Shown here in pieces: positions 44,419 through 53,856 of a stretch of DNA of 64,000 nucleotides; position 1 is the stretch's first letter, and every line of letters starts with the position of its first letter. Where the stretch lies: the NCBI RefSeq assembly GCF_012911925.1, contig NZ_JAAXKY010000019.1:1-64000 (forward strand), written 5' to 3'. The DNA comes from Pseudonocardia xinjiangensis (GTDB lineage Bacteria; Actinomycetota; Actinomycetes; Mycobacteriales; Pseudonocardiaceae). The position numbers were made by a program, and so were the translations under genes. The notes below the pieces were generated by a model, which saw only the letters and a list, made by a program, of their open reading frames with translations, was not told the origin of the DNA and made no database searches.

Positions 44419-46041
44419 TCAGCCCTCCAGCAGTTCGTGGACCTCGGCGCGCAGGGCGTCGAGGCGCCTGCGAGCGGCGGCTTTCGCCTCGGCCAGCGCT
44501 GCGGCGTGCGGTACCGGCTCGACCACCTCGAGGTAGGCCTTGACCTTCGGTTCGGTGCCCGACGGGCGGATCACCAGCCGCTCGCCGTGGCGCCGCAGGA
44601 CGAGGACGTCGGGGGTGGGCCGCTGCGCCGACCACCCTGCCGGCGTCCCGGACCGGAGCCGCTCGACGAGGGCGTCGCGGGCTGCCGGGTCCCGGCGCAC
44701 CGACACCCCCTCGGTGCGGTGCACCCCGTGCGCGACGGCCAGCTCGTCGAGCCGGTCGGCCGGTCCCTGGCCCGCTGCCTTCAGCCCCGCCGCGAGGTCG
44801 CAGGCCAGCACCGCGGCTGCGATGCCGTCCTTGTCGCGCACCGCGTCGGGGTCGACGCAGTAGCCGAGCGCCTCCTCGTAGCCGTACACCAGCCCCGGGC
44901 CGCCCCGGACGATCCACTTGAAGCCGGTCAGGGTCTCGGCGTACCGCGCCCCGTAGGCGGCCGCGAGCGGCCGGAGCATCGACGAGGAGACGATCGTGGT
45001 GGCCACCAGCGGGTCGTCGTAGGGCATACCGCGGGCGGCGCCCGACCGCAGCAGGTGGTCGCCCAGCAGCACGCCGGTCTCGTCGCCGGTGAGCATCCGC
45101 CAGCCGCCCCCGGCGTCCGGCACGGCCAGCGCACACCGGTCGGCGTCCGGGTCCAGGGCGATCGCCAGATCGGCGTCCACCTCGGCGGCGAGCGCGAGCA
45201 GCGCGTCGGTGGCCCCCGGCTCCTCCGGGTTGGGGAAGGAGACCGTCGGGAAGTCGGGATCGGGAGTGGCCTGCGCGGTGACGACGTGGACGTCGGTGAA
45301 CCCCGCCCGGTGCAGCGCGTGCACCGCGGTGGCTCCGCCCACCCCGTGCATCGGCGTGAGCGCCACCCGCAGCTGCCGGGCCGTGCCGCGCGGCAGCCGA
45401 CCGGCGCGGTCCAGGTAGGCCTCCGTGACGTCCACGGTCGTGGCGGTGGCGGCGGTCGGGACGGACACGGCGGCCGGAGCCGCGCGGATCGCCGCCTCGA
45501 TCTCTGCGTCCGACGGGGGCGCGAGCTGCGCGCCGTCGGCCAGGTAGACCTTGTAGCCGTTGTCCGCAGGCGGGTTGTGCGATGCCGTGATCTGCACGCC
45601 GGCCACGGCGCCGAGCTCGCGGACGGCGAACGCCAGCACCGGCGTGGGCAACGGCGCGGGCAGGGTCAGCACCCGGAACCCCGCGCCGGCCAGCACCTCC
45701 GCCGCCGCGGTGGCGAACGCCTCCGACCCGTGCCGCGCGTCGCGGCCGACCACCACCGGCCCCGGGTCACCCCGGCGGGCCAGCCACGCGGCCAGCCCGG
45801 CGGTGGTCCGGCGGACCACGGCCACGTTCATCCCGGCCGGCCCCGCCCGCACCGGGCCGCGCAGCCCGGCGGTGCCGAAGCGCAGCATCCCCGCCATCCG
45901 GTCGCGCAGGTCGTCCACCGCACCCGGGGTGCCGACCATGGCCGCGGCCAGCACCTGCTGCAGCTCCGTGCGCGTCAGGGGGTCGGGGTCGTCGGCGATC
46001 CAGCGCGTGGCCGCGTCACGCAGGTCGGGCGGCAGGGTCAC
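44419..46041 (-). CDS. Phosphohexomutase/phosphopentomutase-like enzyme (PGM/PMM family)
   Basis: 540-aa alpha-D-phosphohexomutase. The phosphoserine loop is TASHNPP, the Mg site is DPDADR, the sugar-binding loop follows GDETG, and the phosphate-binding loop is RPSGTEPK. Family members act on glucose/mannose phosphates or, in salvage loci, on (deoxy)ribose-1-phosphate. The GTG start overlaps the purine nucleoside phosphorylase stop, so converting the ribose-1-phosphate that enzyme releases is a good guess, unproven. Mycobacterial PmmB is the positional counterpart by recollection. Confidence 0.92.
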   Translation of the reverse strand: MTLPPDLRDAATRWIADDPDPLTRTELQQVLAAAMVGTPGAVDDLRDRMAGMLRFGTAGLRGPVRAGPAGMNVAVVRRTTAGLAAWLARRGDPGPVVVGRDARHGSEAFATAAAEVLAGAGFRVLTLPAPLPTPVLAFAVRELGAVAGVQITASHNPPADNGYKVYLADGAQLAPPSDAEIEAAIRAAPAAVSVPTAATATTVDVTEAYLDRAGRLPRGTARQLRVALTPMHGVGGATAVHALHRAGFTDVHVVTAQATPDPDFPTVSFPNPEEPGATDALLALAAEVDADLAIALDPDADRCALAVPDAGGGWRMLTGDETGVLLGDHLLRSGAARGMPYDDPLVATTIVSSSMLRPLAAAYGARYAETLTGFKWIVRGGPGLVYGYEEALGYCVDPDAVRDKDGIAAAVLACDLAAGLKAAGQGPADRLDELAVAHGVHRTEGVSVRRDPAARDALVERLRSGTPAGWSAQRPTPDVLVLRRHGERLVIRPSGTEPKVKAYLEVVEPVPHAAALAEAKAAARRRLDALRAEVHELLEG

Positions 46042-46838
46042 GAGCGGGCGATGAGGTCGCGCAACAGGGCACCCATCCGGCCTGCCGACGCCGCACCCGC
46101 GGCCAGCACCTCGTGGTGGTCGAGCGGCTCGCCGGTCATCCCGGCGGCCAGGTTGGTGACGAGCGACAGCCCGAACACCTCGACGCCCTCGGCGCGCGCC
46201 GCGATCGCCTCCAGCACCGTGGACATCCCGACGAGGTCGGCACCCAGCCCGCGCAGCATCCGGATCTCGGCAGGTGTCTCGAAGTGCGGGCCGGGCAGAC
46301 CGGCGTAGACACCCTCGGACAGCGACGGGTCGATCTCGCGGGCGAGCGCACGCAGCCGTGGCGAGTAGAGGTCGGTCAGATCCGTGAACCGCGGGCCCAC
46401 CAGTGACGAGCGACCGGTCAGGTTCAGGTGGTCGGAGATCAGCACGGGCTCACCGACCCACATGCCCTCCCGGATGCCGCCCGCCGCGTTGGTGAGCACC
46501 ACGGTGCGGCAGCCGGCCGCCGCGGCCGTGCGGACGCCGTGGGCGACCGGGTCGGCGCCGTGGCCCTCGTAGAGGTGCGTGCGGCCGAGCAGGACGAGCG
46601 CCCGGTGCTCTCCGACGGGTACCGAGCGGATCGTGCCGCCGTGCCCGGCGACGGCGGGGGTGACGAAGCCCGGCAGATCGGCCATCGCGATCTCGTGGGC
46701 GGGGTCGCCGATGATGTCGGCGGCAGGCCGCCAGCCCGACCCGAGCACCACAGCCACGTCGTGCTTGTCCACTCCGGTGGCTGCGGCGATGGCCGCTGCG
46801 GCGGCGACGGCGGGTGCTGGGGAGACCTCGGCGCTCAT
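46038..46838 (-). CDS. Purine nucleoside phosphorylase
   Basis: 266-aa trimeric-type (PNP/MTAP class) phosphorylase acting on inosine and guanosine nucleosides. Phosphate-binding GSGWRPA, the base-binding VLTNAAGGI, and [25 protein letters not shown] with the purine-contacting Glu are all present. It would use the inosine made by Add. ATG 46838 has TAGGGT 6 nt upstream. It is translationally coupled to the phosphomutase. Confidence 0.95.
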   Translation of the reverse strand: MSAEVSPAPAVAAAAAIAAATGVDKHDVAVVLGSGWRPAADIIGDPAHEIAMADLPGFVTPAVAGHGGTIRSVPVGEHRALVLLGRTHLYEGHGADPVAHGVRTAAAAGCRTVVLTNAAGGIREGMWVGEPVLISDHLNLTGRSSLVGPRFTDLTDLYSPRLRALAREIDPSLSEGVYAGLPGPHFETPAEIRMLRGLGADLVGMSTVLEAIAARAEGVEVFGLSLVTNLAAGMTGEPLDHHEVLAAGAASAGRMGALLRDLIARS

Positions 46839-46844
46839 GAGCCG

Positions 46845-46850
46845 ACCCTA
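46845..46850 (-). promoter_or_regulatory. Predicted -10 box of the purine nucleoside phosphorylase gene (leaderless)
   Basis: TAGGGT on the minus strand lies 6 nt before ATG 46838, in the gap after the kinase gene. Confidence 0.45.
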
Positions 46851-46922
46851 TCGACCGACGGTGACCTCAGGCGGTGGCGAGGGCGGAGCCGGAGGTGTTC
46901 CCCAGGTGCCGGTCGGGCCTGC

Positions 46923-48176
46923 TCACGGTGCGGTGTCGGCCGACGAGACGGTGGCGGTGGTGAACGGGGACTGCCCGGCCAGCAGCCGCGTGGCGGTCCA
47001 CCCGCCGATCGCACCGGCCACCACGACCGCCGCTCCCGCGACCACCAGCCCGACCGCGGCCATGCCCGTCACGGGCGGGGCGGCGGCCGAGTGGCGCCGG
47101 GAGGCCGTGGCGGCCACCGGCCGGACCGGGGCGGGCTGGCGGGTGCGGGCCGGCGGCAGGGGGCCCGGCGACGTCGCCAGCGGGGCCGGCTCCACGAGGT
47201 GGCGCGCGCCGGTCGGCGCAGGCGGCAGGGGAGCCGGGCGACCGGCGCTGAACTCGGCGCGCTCCGCGGCGGTCGGAACGGGGAGACCCGCCCCGATGGT
47301 GGGCGCGTCCGGGGAGCCGGGGTAGAGCGGGTCGTCCGGGTCGTCGATGAGCGGCCGCAGCCGGTGGCGGACCTCGTCGAGCGGCATCCGCGCGTCGGGG
47401 TCCTTGACCATCAGCGCCATGATCACGTCGGCCACCGCGCTCGACGTGCGCGGCCGCGGGACCTCGCCGTCCACCACCTCGGTGATCGTGGACACCGGGT
47501 CGCCGTGCACGTCGTAGGGCGGGCGCCCCTCCAGAGCCGCAAAGAGCGTGGCGCCCAGCCCCCACAGGTCCGCCGCCGGCGTCACCGGCTGGCCTGCCGC
47601 CACCTCCGGCGCGATGTAGGCGGGGGAGCCGAGGACGAGCCCCACGCTCGTCATGGGGGCGTCGGCGATGTTGCGGGCGATGCCGAAGTCGGTGAGCTTC
47701 ACGCGGCCGTCGTCGGCCACGAGCACGTTGCCCGGCTTGACGTCCCGGTGCGTGATCCCGCTGCGGTGCGCTGCCCGCAGGCCGCCCGCCGTCGCGAAGC
47801 CGACCACCGCCGACTGCTGCAGCGTCAGCGTGCCCTGCTCGCCGATCATCGTCGCCAGGTTGCGGGACGGCACCAGCTCGAGGACGACCACCGGTGCGCC
47901 GTCGACGTCGACCACGTCGAACACGGTGATGATGTTCGGGTGCGACAGGCCGCCGAGGGCCCGCGCCTCACGCATGATGCGCTCGCGTGCCTCCGCCGCC
48001 TCCTGCTCGGGAACACCCGGCGGGACCTTCAGCTCCTTGACCGCCACCCGGCGCTGCAGCACCTCGTCGTAACCCGCCCAGACGGTGCCCATGGCGCCGC
48101 TGCCGAGGAGATCGGACAGCCGGTACCGGCCGCCGATCAGGCGCACGTGCTGGCCCTCCGGGCTGTCCTGCGACAC
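46923..48176 (-). CDS. Ser/Thr protein kinase with C-terminal membrane anchor
   Basis: 417-aa Pkn-type kinase. The loop LGSGAMGTVWAG, the Lys of VAVKEL, THRDVKPGN, DFGIAR and LGSPAYIAPE cover the catalytic core (residues 15-275). A Pro/Ala-rich linker follows, then one membrane helix (GMAAVGLVVAGAAVVVAGAI) and a very short outer tail of about 20 residues. No PASTA domain. GTG 48176 has GGAG 9 nt upstream. Second kinase of this type in the window; targets unknown. Confidence 0.92.
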   Translation of the reverse strand: MSQDSPEGQHVRLIGGRYRLSDLLGSGAMGTVWAGYDEVLQRRVAVKELKVPPGVPEQEAAEARERIMREARALGGLSHPNIITVFDVVDVDGAPVVVLELVPSRNLATMIGEQGTLTLQQSAVVGFATAGGLRAAHRSGITHRDVKPGNVLVADDGRVKLTDFGIARNIADAPMTSVGLVLGSPAYIAPEVAAGQPVTPAADLWGLGATLFAALEGRPPYDVHGDPVSTITEVVDGEVPRPRTSSAVADVIMALMVKDPDARMPLDEVRHRLRPLIDDPDDPLYPGSPDAPTIGAGLPVPTAAERAEFSAGRPAPLPPAPTGARHLVEPAPLATSPGPLPPARTRQPAPVRPVAATASRRHSAAAPPVTGMAAVGLVVAGAAVVVAGAIGGWTATRLLAGQSPFTTATVSSADTAP

Positions 48177-48594
48177 GTACCCATTCTCCCCGGCCCGCGC
48201 AGGAGCGGCGCTGGCGCCCCCCGCGTACGCACCGGGATCGCTCCCGGGTTGCTCCCGAAGGGGGGAGTTGACCCCTGTGGGTGTGGGTGGTTGTTGAGAG
48301 GTCCAGCATGGCGACACTGCGTGCCGCATGGGCGTTCGACGAGCGGCGACGAGCGGTGTCAACCCCCGTTCGCCTCAGCTTCCGGCGACCGTTCGTCACA
48401 GTCCGCGTGCCCGCCCGCAGCAGATCCGCAACCCCTCGGCGCGGATTCCGGCCCCTGATGCGTTTCCGGTTGGAACACCGCCGTCCGGGTGAGCACGATG
48501 GCTAGATGCACGACAGAGCAGCCTCAATGCGCGCACCGCTGACGTTGCGCGCTGCGACCGGTCCTCGGGGGACCGCTGCACGCGGTGGTGTGCG
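48177..48594. other. Spacer between divergent kinase and amidohydrolase genes
   Basis: No convincing gene in 418 bases. A 70-codon plus-strand frame near 48.3 kb is Arg-rich and has no ribosome-binding site or family match. Promoters for both flanking genes must lie here, but no box is clear enough to place. Confidence 0.5.
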
Positions 48595-49836
48595 GTGACC
48601 TTGCTGGAGGCGCACAACGACCTCGTGCCGCCTGCGGAGCTGGCCGTGAATGATATGGGTGCGGGCAGTGGCCCGCCATGGCTCGACTCCTGGCTGGCGG
48701 CACACCGAACCGACGTGGTCGCCTGGCGACGCGCCATCCACGCCGTACCGGAGCTCGGACGCGCCGAGCACCGCACCACCGAACTGGTGGCACGGCGGCT
48801 GATGGCCGCGGGGCTCGAGCCCCGCACCCTGCCCGGCGGCACCGGCCTCGTCTGCGACATCGGATACGGCGACCGCTGCGTCGCCCTCCGCGCAGACCTC
48901 GACGCACTTCCCCTCAAGGAGGACACGGGCCTCCCGTTCGGCTCCACCGTCGACGGCGTGATGCACGCCTGCGGGCACGACGCGCACACCGCCATGCTCC
49001 TCGGGGCCGGTCTCGCGCTGGCCTCCGCGCCTGCGCTGCCCGGCCGGGTGCGGCTCATCTTCCAGCCCGCCGAGGAGGTTCAGCCCGGCGGCGCGATCGA
49101 CATGGTCGCCGACGGCGTCATGGAGGGTGTCGACCGCGTCTTCGCCCTGCACTGCGACCCCCGTCTCGAGGTCGGCAAGGTCGGCACCCGGGTCGGGCCC
49201 ATCACGTCGGCGTGCGACGTCCTCGAGGTCCGGCTCACCTCTCCCGGCGGCCACACCTCACGCCCGCACCTCACGGCCGACCTCGTCGAGGCCCTCGGCC
49301 TGCTCATCACCCAACTGCCGCTGCTCCTCACCCGCCAGGTCGACCCGCGCTCGGGCACCGTCCTCGTCTGGGGTGCCGTGCACGCGGGGGAGGCGGCCAA
49401 CGCCATCCCGCAGCACGGCGTCCTGCGGGGCACCCTGCGCACCGCCGACCACCACACGTGGGGGGAGCTGGAGGCCAAGATCCGCTCGCTGGTCTCGGCG
49501 CTGCTCGCCCCCACCGGCACCGGCTACGTGCTCGAGCACATCCGCGGCGTGCCGCCCGTGGTCAACGAGGCGGTCAGCGCGGGCATGCTGGCCGACGCCG
49601 CCATCGCCGTCCGGGGTGCCGACGCCGCCACCAGCACCGAGCAGAGCAGTGGTGGCGAGGACTTCGCCTGGTACCTGGAGCACGCTCCCGGCGCCATGGC
49701 CCGGCTCGGGGTGTGGCCCGGGCACGGCCCGATGCGCGACATCCACCAGCCCACGTTCGACCTCGACGAGCGCGCCCTCCCCTTCGGGGTCCGCGTCCTC
49801 ATCCAGGCCGCGCTCACGGCCCTCACCGCCCCCTGA
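48595..49836 (+). CDS. M20-family amidohydrolase (amidase/carboxypeptidase)
   Basis: 413-aa zinc amidohydrolase of the IAA-amino-acid hydrolase/AmiA-AmiB group. Metal-site motifs are HACGHDAHT, QPAEEV, and SSGGEDFAW; GGHTSRPH marks the dimerisation/lid region. It hydrolyses an N-acyl amino acid or similar amide. The start is uncertain: GTG 48595 or a later ATG near 48655 (MGAGSGPPWLDSW), neither with a clear ribosome-binding site. A strong hairpin follows the stop. One copy here, where mycobacteria carry two amidases at the matching position (from memory). Confidence 0.9.
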   Translation: MTLLEAHNDLVPPAELAVNDMGAGSGPPWLDSWLAAHRTDVVAWRRAIHAVPELGRAEHRTTELVARRLMAAGLEPRTLPGGTGLVCDIGYGDRCVALRADLDALPLKEDTGLPFGSTVDGVMHACGHDAHTAMLLGAGLALASAPALPGRVRLIFQPAEEVQPGGAIDMVADGVMEGVDRVFALHCDPRLEVGKVGTRVGPITSACDVLEVRLTSPGGHTSRPHLTADLVEALGLLITQLPLLLTRQVDPRSGTVLVWGAVHAGEAANAIPQHGVLRGTLRTADHHTWGELEAKIRSLVSALLAPTGTGYVLEHIRGVPPVVNEAVSAGMLADAAIAVRGADAATSTEQSSGGEDFAWYLEHAPGAMARLGVWPGHGPMRDIHQPTFDLDERALPFGVRVLIQAALTALTAP

Positions 49837-49842
49837 CGCCCC

Positions 49843-49881
49843 GCACGAGCCGCCGGTCCCCAGGGAACCGGCGGCTCGTGC
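49843..49881. terminator. Bidirectional terminator hairpin
   Basis: A perfect 15-bp stem (GCACGAGCCGCCGGT with its complement) encloses a 9-nt loop, 6 nt after the amidohydrolase stop and before the convergent GGCT-like gene. No T-run, as is usual in high-GC actinomycetes. Confidence 0.8.
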
Positions 49882-49917
49882 CGTTCGCTGATCGGGCCCG
49901 TGGCGCGCCGCGAGGGG

Positions 49918-50367
49918 TCAGACGGATTTGCCGCTCGGGCGGTTGCGCAGCGCCGAGACGTAGTCGGCCGGGGCGCCGGCCTGTTCGGCGGCGTCGGCGA
50001 TGACCCCGAGGTAGCGGGCGCTGGGCATCCCGCCCTCGTAGGCGTCGAGCACGTAGATCCAGGCCAGGACATCGCCGTCGAGGGTGTGCACCCGTAGCCG
50101 GAGCTTCTTGTGCAGCCCCAGCTCGCCGCCTTCCCAGCGGTCGAGCTGGTCGGCGTCGAGCTCGGAGACGTCGTAGAGCACGACGAAGACCTGCGACTCC
50201 GGGTCCTCGACCACCGTGGAGAGCGCGCCCTCCCAGCCGTAGTCCTCGCCCCCGAAGGTGAGCCGCCAGCCGACGAGCCACCCGGTACCCGCCATCGGCG
50301 AGTGCGGGGCACGCTCCTTCATCTGCGCAGGATCCATGTTCGACCCGTAAGCGGCGTACAGCGGCAC
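49918..50367 (-). CDS. Gamma-glutamylcyclotransferase-like protein
   Basis: 149-aa protein of the AIG2/GGCT fold. The substrate loop YAAYGSNMDPAQM is at the N-terminus, and GWRLTFGGEDYGWEG and VYVLDAYEGGMPS are conserved in the family. Enzymatic activity is not certain for this bacterial group. GTG 50367 is chosen because TACTCT lies 6 nt upstream; ATG 50388 would add seven residues. It is divergent from the LpdA-like gene. Confidence 0.82.
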   Translation of the reverse strand: MPLYAAYGSNMDPAQMKERAPHSPMAGTGWLVGWRLTFGGEDYGWEGALSTVVEDPESQVFVVLYDVSELDADQLDRWEGGELGLHKKLRLRVHTLDGDVLAWIYVLDAYEGGMPSARYLGVIADAAEQAGAPADYVSALRNRPSGKSV

Positions 50368-50373
50368 CGCCAC

Positions 50374-50379
50374 AGAGTA
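50374..50379 (-). promoter_or_regulatory. Predicted -10 box of the GGCT-like gene (leaderless)
   Basis: TACTCT on the minus strand is 6 nt before GTG 50367. If real, it excludes the upstream ATG 50388 as start. Confidence 0.45.
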
Positions 50380-50439
50380 GTGCGCCATCGCCCGCGTACC
50401 GTTCTGGGGGAACCGGACATCAGGAGGAGGCATGCCTCG

Positions 50440-51843
50440 GTGACGCGCATCGTGATCATGGGCGGGGGGCCTGCGGGGTACGAGGCGGCGCTGGTGGCGG
50501 CCCAGCACGGCAGTGACGTCACCGTCGTCGAGCGCGAAGGGATGGGCGGTGCGTGTGTTCTCGACGACTGCGTGCCGTCCAAGACCTTCATCTCGTCCGC
50601 GGGCATCAGAGTCGACCTGCATCGTGCCCCTGACCTGGGCGTCACCGCCGACCGGCAGGCCATCGGCGTCGACCTGCCCACGGTGCACGCCCGGGTGAAG
50701 CGCCTGGCGCTCGCGCAGTCCGCCGACGTGCGGGCCCGCGTGGAGCGGGAGGGCGTGCGCATCGTCCGCGGCACCGCCGTCTTCACCGACGAGCCCTCCG
50801 TGCGGGCGCCCCACGTGGTCGAGACACGGACACCCGATGGTGGACGCGAGGAGCTTCCCGCCGACGTCGTCCTCATCGCCACCGGCGCCACCCCGCGCGT
50901 GCTGCCGGACGCCGTCCCCGACGGCGAGCGCATCCTCACCTGGCGCCAGCTCTACGACCTCGAGGCGCTGCCCGAGCACCTGATCGTCATCGGTTCCGGG
51001 GTGACGGGCGCGGAGTTCGTCTCGGCCTACGTGGAGATGGGGGCGCGGGTCACCCTGATCTCCAGCCGCGACCGCGTGCTCCCCGGCGAGGACGCCGACG
51101 CCGCGGCCGTGCTGCAGGACGTCTTCGCCGAGCGGGGCGTCGAGATCCTCGCGCAGGCGCGCGCCGAGACGGTGAAACGCGACGGGGACGGCGTGGTCGT
51201 CACCCTCGCCGACGGCCGCACCGTCACCGGTTCGCACGCGCTCATGACCGTCGGGTCGGTGCCCAACACCGCCGACATCGGGCTGGAGAAGATCGGCGTC
51301 GAGCCGGGGCGTGGTGGCTTCATCCCCGTCGACCGGGTCTCGCGCACGTCGGTGCCGGGCGTGTACGCGGCGGGCGACTGCACCGGGGTGCTGATGCTCG
51401 CCTCCGTGGCCGCGATGCAGGGCCGGATCGCGATGTGGCATGCGCTCGGCGAGGGCGTGGCGCCGATCAAGCTGAAGACGGTGGCGGCGGCCGTGTTCAC
51501 CCGGCCGGAGATCGCGACCGTCGGGATCAGCCAGCGGGCGATCGACGCGGGCGAGGTGCCAGCTCGCACGATCATGATGCCGCTGTCCACCAACCCGCGG
51601 GCGAAGATGCAGGGGCTGCGCCGCGGGTTCGTGAAGCTCTTCTGCCGGCCCGCCACCGGCGTGGTGGTGGGCGGTGTGGTCGTCGCCCCGGTGGCGAGCG
51701 AGCTGATCCTGCCGATCGCGCTGGCCGTGCAGAACGGCCTCACCGTGGCCGACCTCGCCCACACGTTCTCGGTGTACCCGTCGCTGTCGGGCTCGATCAC
51801 CGAGGCCGGACGCCAGCTCATGCGCCACGGCGACCTGGACTGA
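50440..51843 (+). CDS. lpdA: NAD(P)H quinone reductase, LpdA-like flavoprotein
   Basis: 467-aa FAD disulfide-reductase-family protein. The FAD loop is IMGGGPAGYEAA, the second dinucleotide fold is VIGSGVTGAEF, and YAAGDCTG contacts FAD. The start region carries GGACVLDDCVPSK with both cysteines (39 and 44). The C-terminus reads TFSVYPSLSGSITEAG, lacking the His-Glu pair of true lipoamide dehydrogenases, as in mycobacterial LpdA, a quinone reductase. GTG 50440 follows AGGAGGAGG by 9 nt. Confidence 0.9.
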   Translation: MTRIVIMGGGPAGYEAALVAAQHGSDVTVVEREGMGGACVLDDCVPSKTFISSAGIRVDLHRAPDLGVTADRQAIGVDLPTVHARVKRLALAQSADVRARVEREGVRIVRGTAVFTDEPSVRAPHVVETRTPDGGREELPADVVLIATGATPRVLPDAVPDGERILTWRQLYDLEALPEHLIVIGSGVTGAEFVSAYVEMGARVTLISSRDRVLPGEDADAAAVLQDVFAERGVEILAQARAETVKRDGDGVVVTLADGRTVTGSHALMTVGSVPNTADIGLEKIGVEPGRGGFIPVDRVSRTSVPGVYAAGDCTGVLMLASVAAMQGRIAMWHALGEGVAPIKLKTVAAAVFTRPEIATVGISQRAIDAGEVPARTIMMPLSTNPRAKMQGLRRGFVKLFCRPATGVVVGGVVVAPVASELILPIALAVQNGLTVADLAHTFSVYPSLSGSITEAGRQLMRHGDLD

Positions 51844-51852
51844 CCGGGCTCG

Positions 51853-53211
51853 TCACCTCGCCGAGGCTCGGCTCCGGAGGCCGGTGCGCAGCCTGGCGCC
51901 CACGGCCCGCACCAGCGTGCTGGGCCGGGCCAGCGTGCTCGGGTGCGCGAGCATCGTGGTGACCATGCTCATCCGCCGGTTGATCTCGGGATCGACCGCC
52001 GACATCGCGAGCACCATGTCGCCCAGCTTGGAGATCAGCGCGTAGCCGGGCGGGTAGGGGCCGTCGACGCGGGGCAGCGCGAGGTCGGCGAGGGTGGAGA
52101 CCTGCCAGGCCGCGTCGACGACCACCCGCACCTTGTCGAAGTACTCCCGTGCCGGCTCGTCGAGTCGCGGCTCCCCGCGCAGGTACGCCGACAGGCAGGA
52201 CGCATGCAGCGCCGCGGAGGTCATCCCCTGCCCGTAGACGGGGTTGAACGACGCCACCGCGTCCCCGATCGCCACGAGCCCGGCGGGAAAGCGCTCCAGC
52301 TCGTGGAACTCGCGCCGCCTGCTGTCGGCCTGGTGGTAGGTGATCACGTCCCCGAGCATCTCGGCCTGCTCGGCGATGTACCCGAAGACGGACGGGAAGT
52401 CCCGGCGGCACCGGGCGGCGAACTCGGCGGGATCACGGCTCGGACGGTCGTCCGCGTAACCCGAGATCAACATGATCCAGCGGTTGTCCTCGACGGCGTT
52501 GATGCCGCCGATCCGGGCCACCCGGTCCGGCGCGGGACGGGTCTGCGACACGACGACGCTGATGTCGCTGATCTGCTCGTCGCGGCGGAACATCGCCGTG
52601 GCGTAGTTCAGCTTGATCGGCATCCGCTGCATCGGCGGCCGGACCCAGCCGTTCTCCTCGAGCCAGTCGCTGAGGCGGCTCGACCGGCCCATCGCGTCGA
52701 CGACCAGGTCCGCAGGCTGGATGGTCGCGTCGGCGTCGGCGCTCTCGCCCGTCGGCCGGTACCGCACTCCCGTGGCCCTGTCACCGGTGAAGACCACGCC
52801 CTCGGCGCGCCCGTGGAGGATCCGGATGTTGGCGATGGCCGTGGTCCGGCGCCGGACCATCGCCTCGAGGAACGGCCGGGTCGTCACCAGCGCGATGCCC
52901 GAGCCCGCGATCCGCTGCGGGGGCGGCTGCAGCACGCCGTTGACGTACATCCGGGTGCCGGACGGCGACGGCACCACGGCGCCGGCCGCGAGCGCCTCCT
53001 CGGCGAACCCGGGGAACCAGCGCTCGAGCTGGACCTGACCCGCCGGCAGGAGCGCGTGCACCTGGCTGCCCTGCGGCACCCCCGGCCGGGGCTCGTACCC
53101 GGTGTCGGCCGCGTCGCGCTCGATGACGACGACCTCCTCGGCGTGGTCGCTCAGCACCCGCGCCGCCAGCAGGCCCGCCATGCTGGCGCCGAGCACGACC
53201 GCGCGACCCAT
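51853..53211 (-). CDS. FAD-dependent monooxygenase-like protein
   Basis: 452-aa flavoprotein. The FAD-binding fold is VVLGASMAGLLAARVLSDHA near residue 4, the second FAD motif is AIGDAVASFNPVYGQGM near 300, and a DG/MGRSS-type segment (VDAMGRSS) lies between. This places it with aromatic hydroxylase/halogenase-like FAD proteins. ATG 53211 begins right at the dinucleotide fold; an upstream extension is possible but lacks support. It is convergent with lpdA, 9 nt between stops. Substrate unknown. Confidence 0.87.
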   Translation of the reverse strand: MGRAVVLGASMAGLLAARVLSDHAEEVVVIERDAADTGYEPRPGVPQGSQVHALLPAGQVQLERWFPGFAEEALAAGAVVPSPSGTRMYVNGVLQPPPQRIAGSGIALVTTRPFLEAMVRRRTTAIANIRILHGRAEGVVFTGDRATGVRYRPTGESADADATIQPADLVVDAMGRSSRLSDWLEENGWVRPPMQRMPIKLNYATAMFRRDEQISDISVVVSQTRPAPDRVARIGGINAVEDNRWIMLISGYADDRPSRDPAEFAARCRRDFPSVFGYIAEQAEMLGDVITYHQADSRRREFHELERFPAGLVAIGDAVASFNPVYGQGMTSAALHASCLSAYLRGEPRLDEPAREYFDKVRVVVDAAWQVSTLADLALPRVDGPYPPGYALISKLGDMVLAMSAVDPEINRRMSMVTTMLAHPSTLARPSTLVRAVGARLRTGLRSRASAR

Positions 53212-53463
53212 GATCGGTCTGGTGTCGGTCGGCCGTCGGGACGTGCTGAGCTCCGTGAAGACGCGGGATGCGGACGGCACTGGGTGGACTCCTGCTGGTG
53301 CGGCCGGGCGACGGGCTCCGGCGGACGGGGCAAACGGGATCTTGAAGCTACCCCGGGCACCCGCCCGGGCGAGGCCGCTCCCGCATGCCCTGCGGCTCCG
53401 GCTCCGGGTCCGGTCCGGGCGATCCCTGATGCCGGCGCCCGGCCGGCCGCGCACGATCGAGTG

Positions 53464-53826
53464 ATGACCACTCTGCCTGCAACGTCCCGCGTGCCCGCCG
53501 GCGCAGTGCTGATCGCCGGGATCGGCGCGCAGCTCGTGGACGACGCCGCCTACCTGCTCCTGCCGCCCGTCGCTCTGCTCGCACCCCTCAGCGGGCTGCT
53601 CGCGATCCTGCTCACGGCAGGAGCCGCTCGCTACGTGTCCCGCGACCGCACGGGGGCGGCGGTGGCGCGCACCGGGCTCGCGGTGGGCGCGGTGTCCGCG
53701 GTGATCGGGTTGCTCGTCGGCGGCCTCGGGCTGGTGGCGATCCTGCTCGCCGGCGTGACGGTGGTGGCGGGTGTCGCCGGGGCGGTGGCCGGGCGCGGTA
53801 CGGGCGCCCGGAACCTCGACGGCTGA
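53464..53826 (+). CDS. Small membrane protein
   Basis: 120-aa protein with about four hydrophobic segments (residues 13-40, 43-56, 66-82, 84-106) separated by short charged turns (YVSRDRTG). It ends GRGTGARNLDG. The family is not recognised. The start is ATG 53464; a GTG directly before it is in frame. The flanking genes point elsewhere, so no context helps. Confidence 0.65.
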   Translation: MTTLPATSRVPAGAVLIAGIGAQLVDDAAYLLLPPVALLAPLSGLLAILLTAGAARYVSRDRTGAAVARTGLAVGAVSAVIGLLVGGLGLVAILLAGVTVVAGVAGAVAGRGTGARNLDG

Positions 53827-53856
53827 GCGCTCCGGCGCACCACTCCGCGTGGACCC

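Noticed and set aside
48281-48505. Plus-strand 74-codon frame before the amidohydrolase
   Set aside because: Arg-rich, no ribosome-binding site, no family; likely part of the divergent control region.
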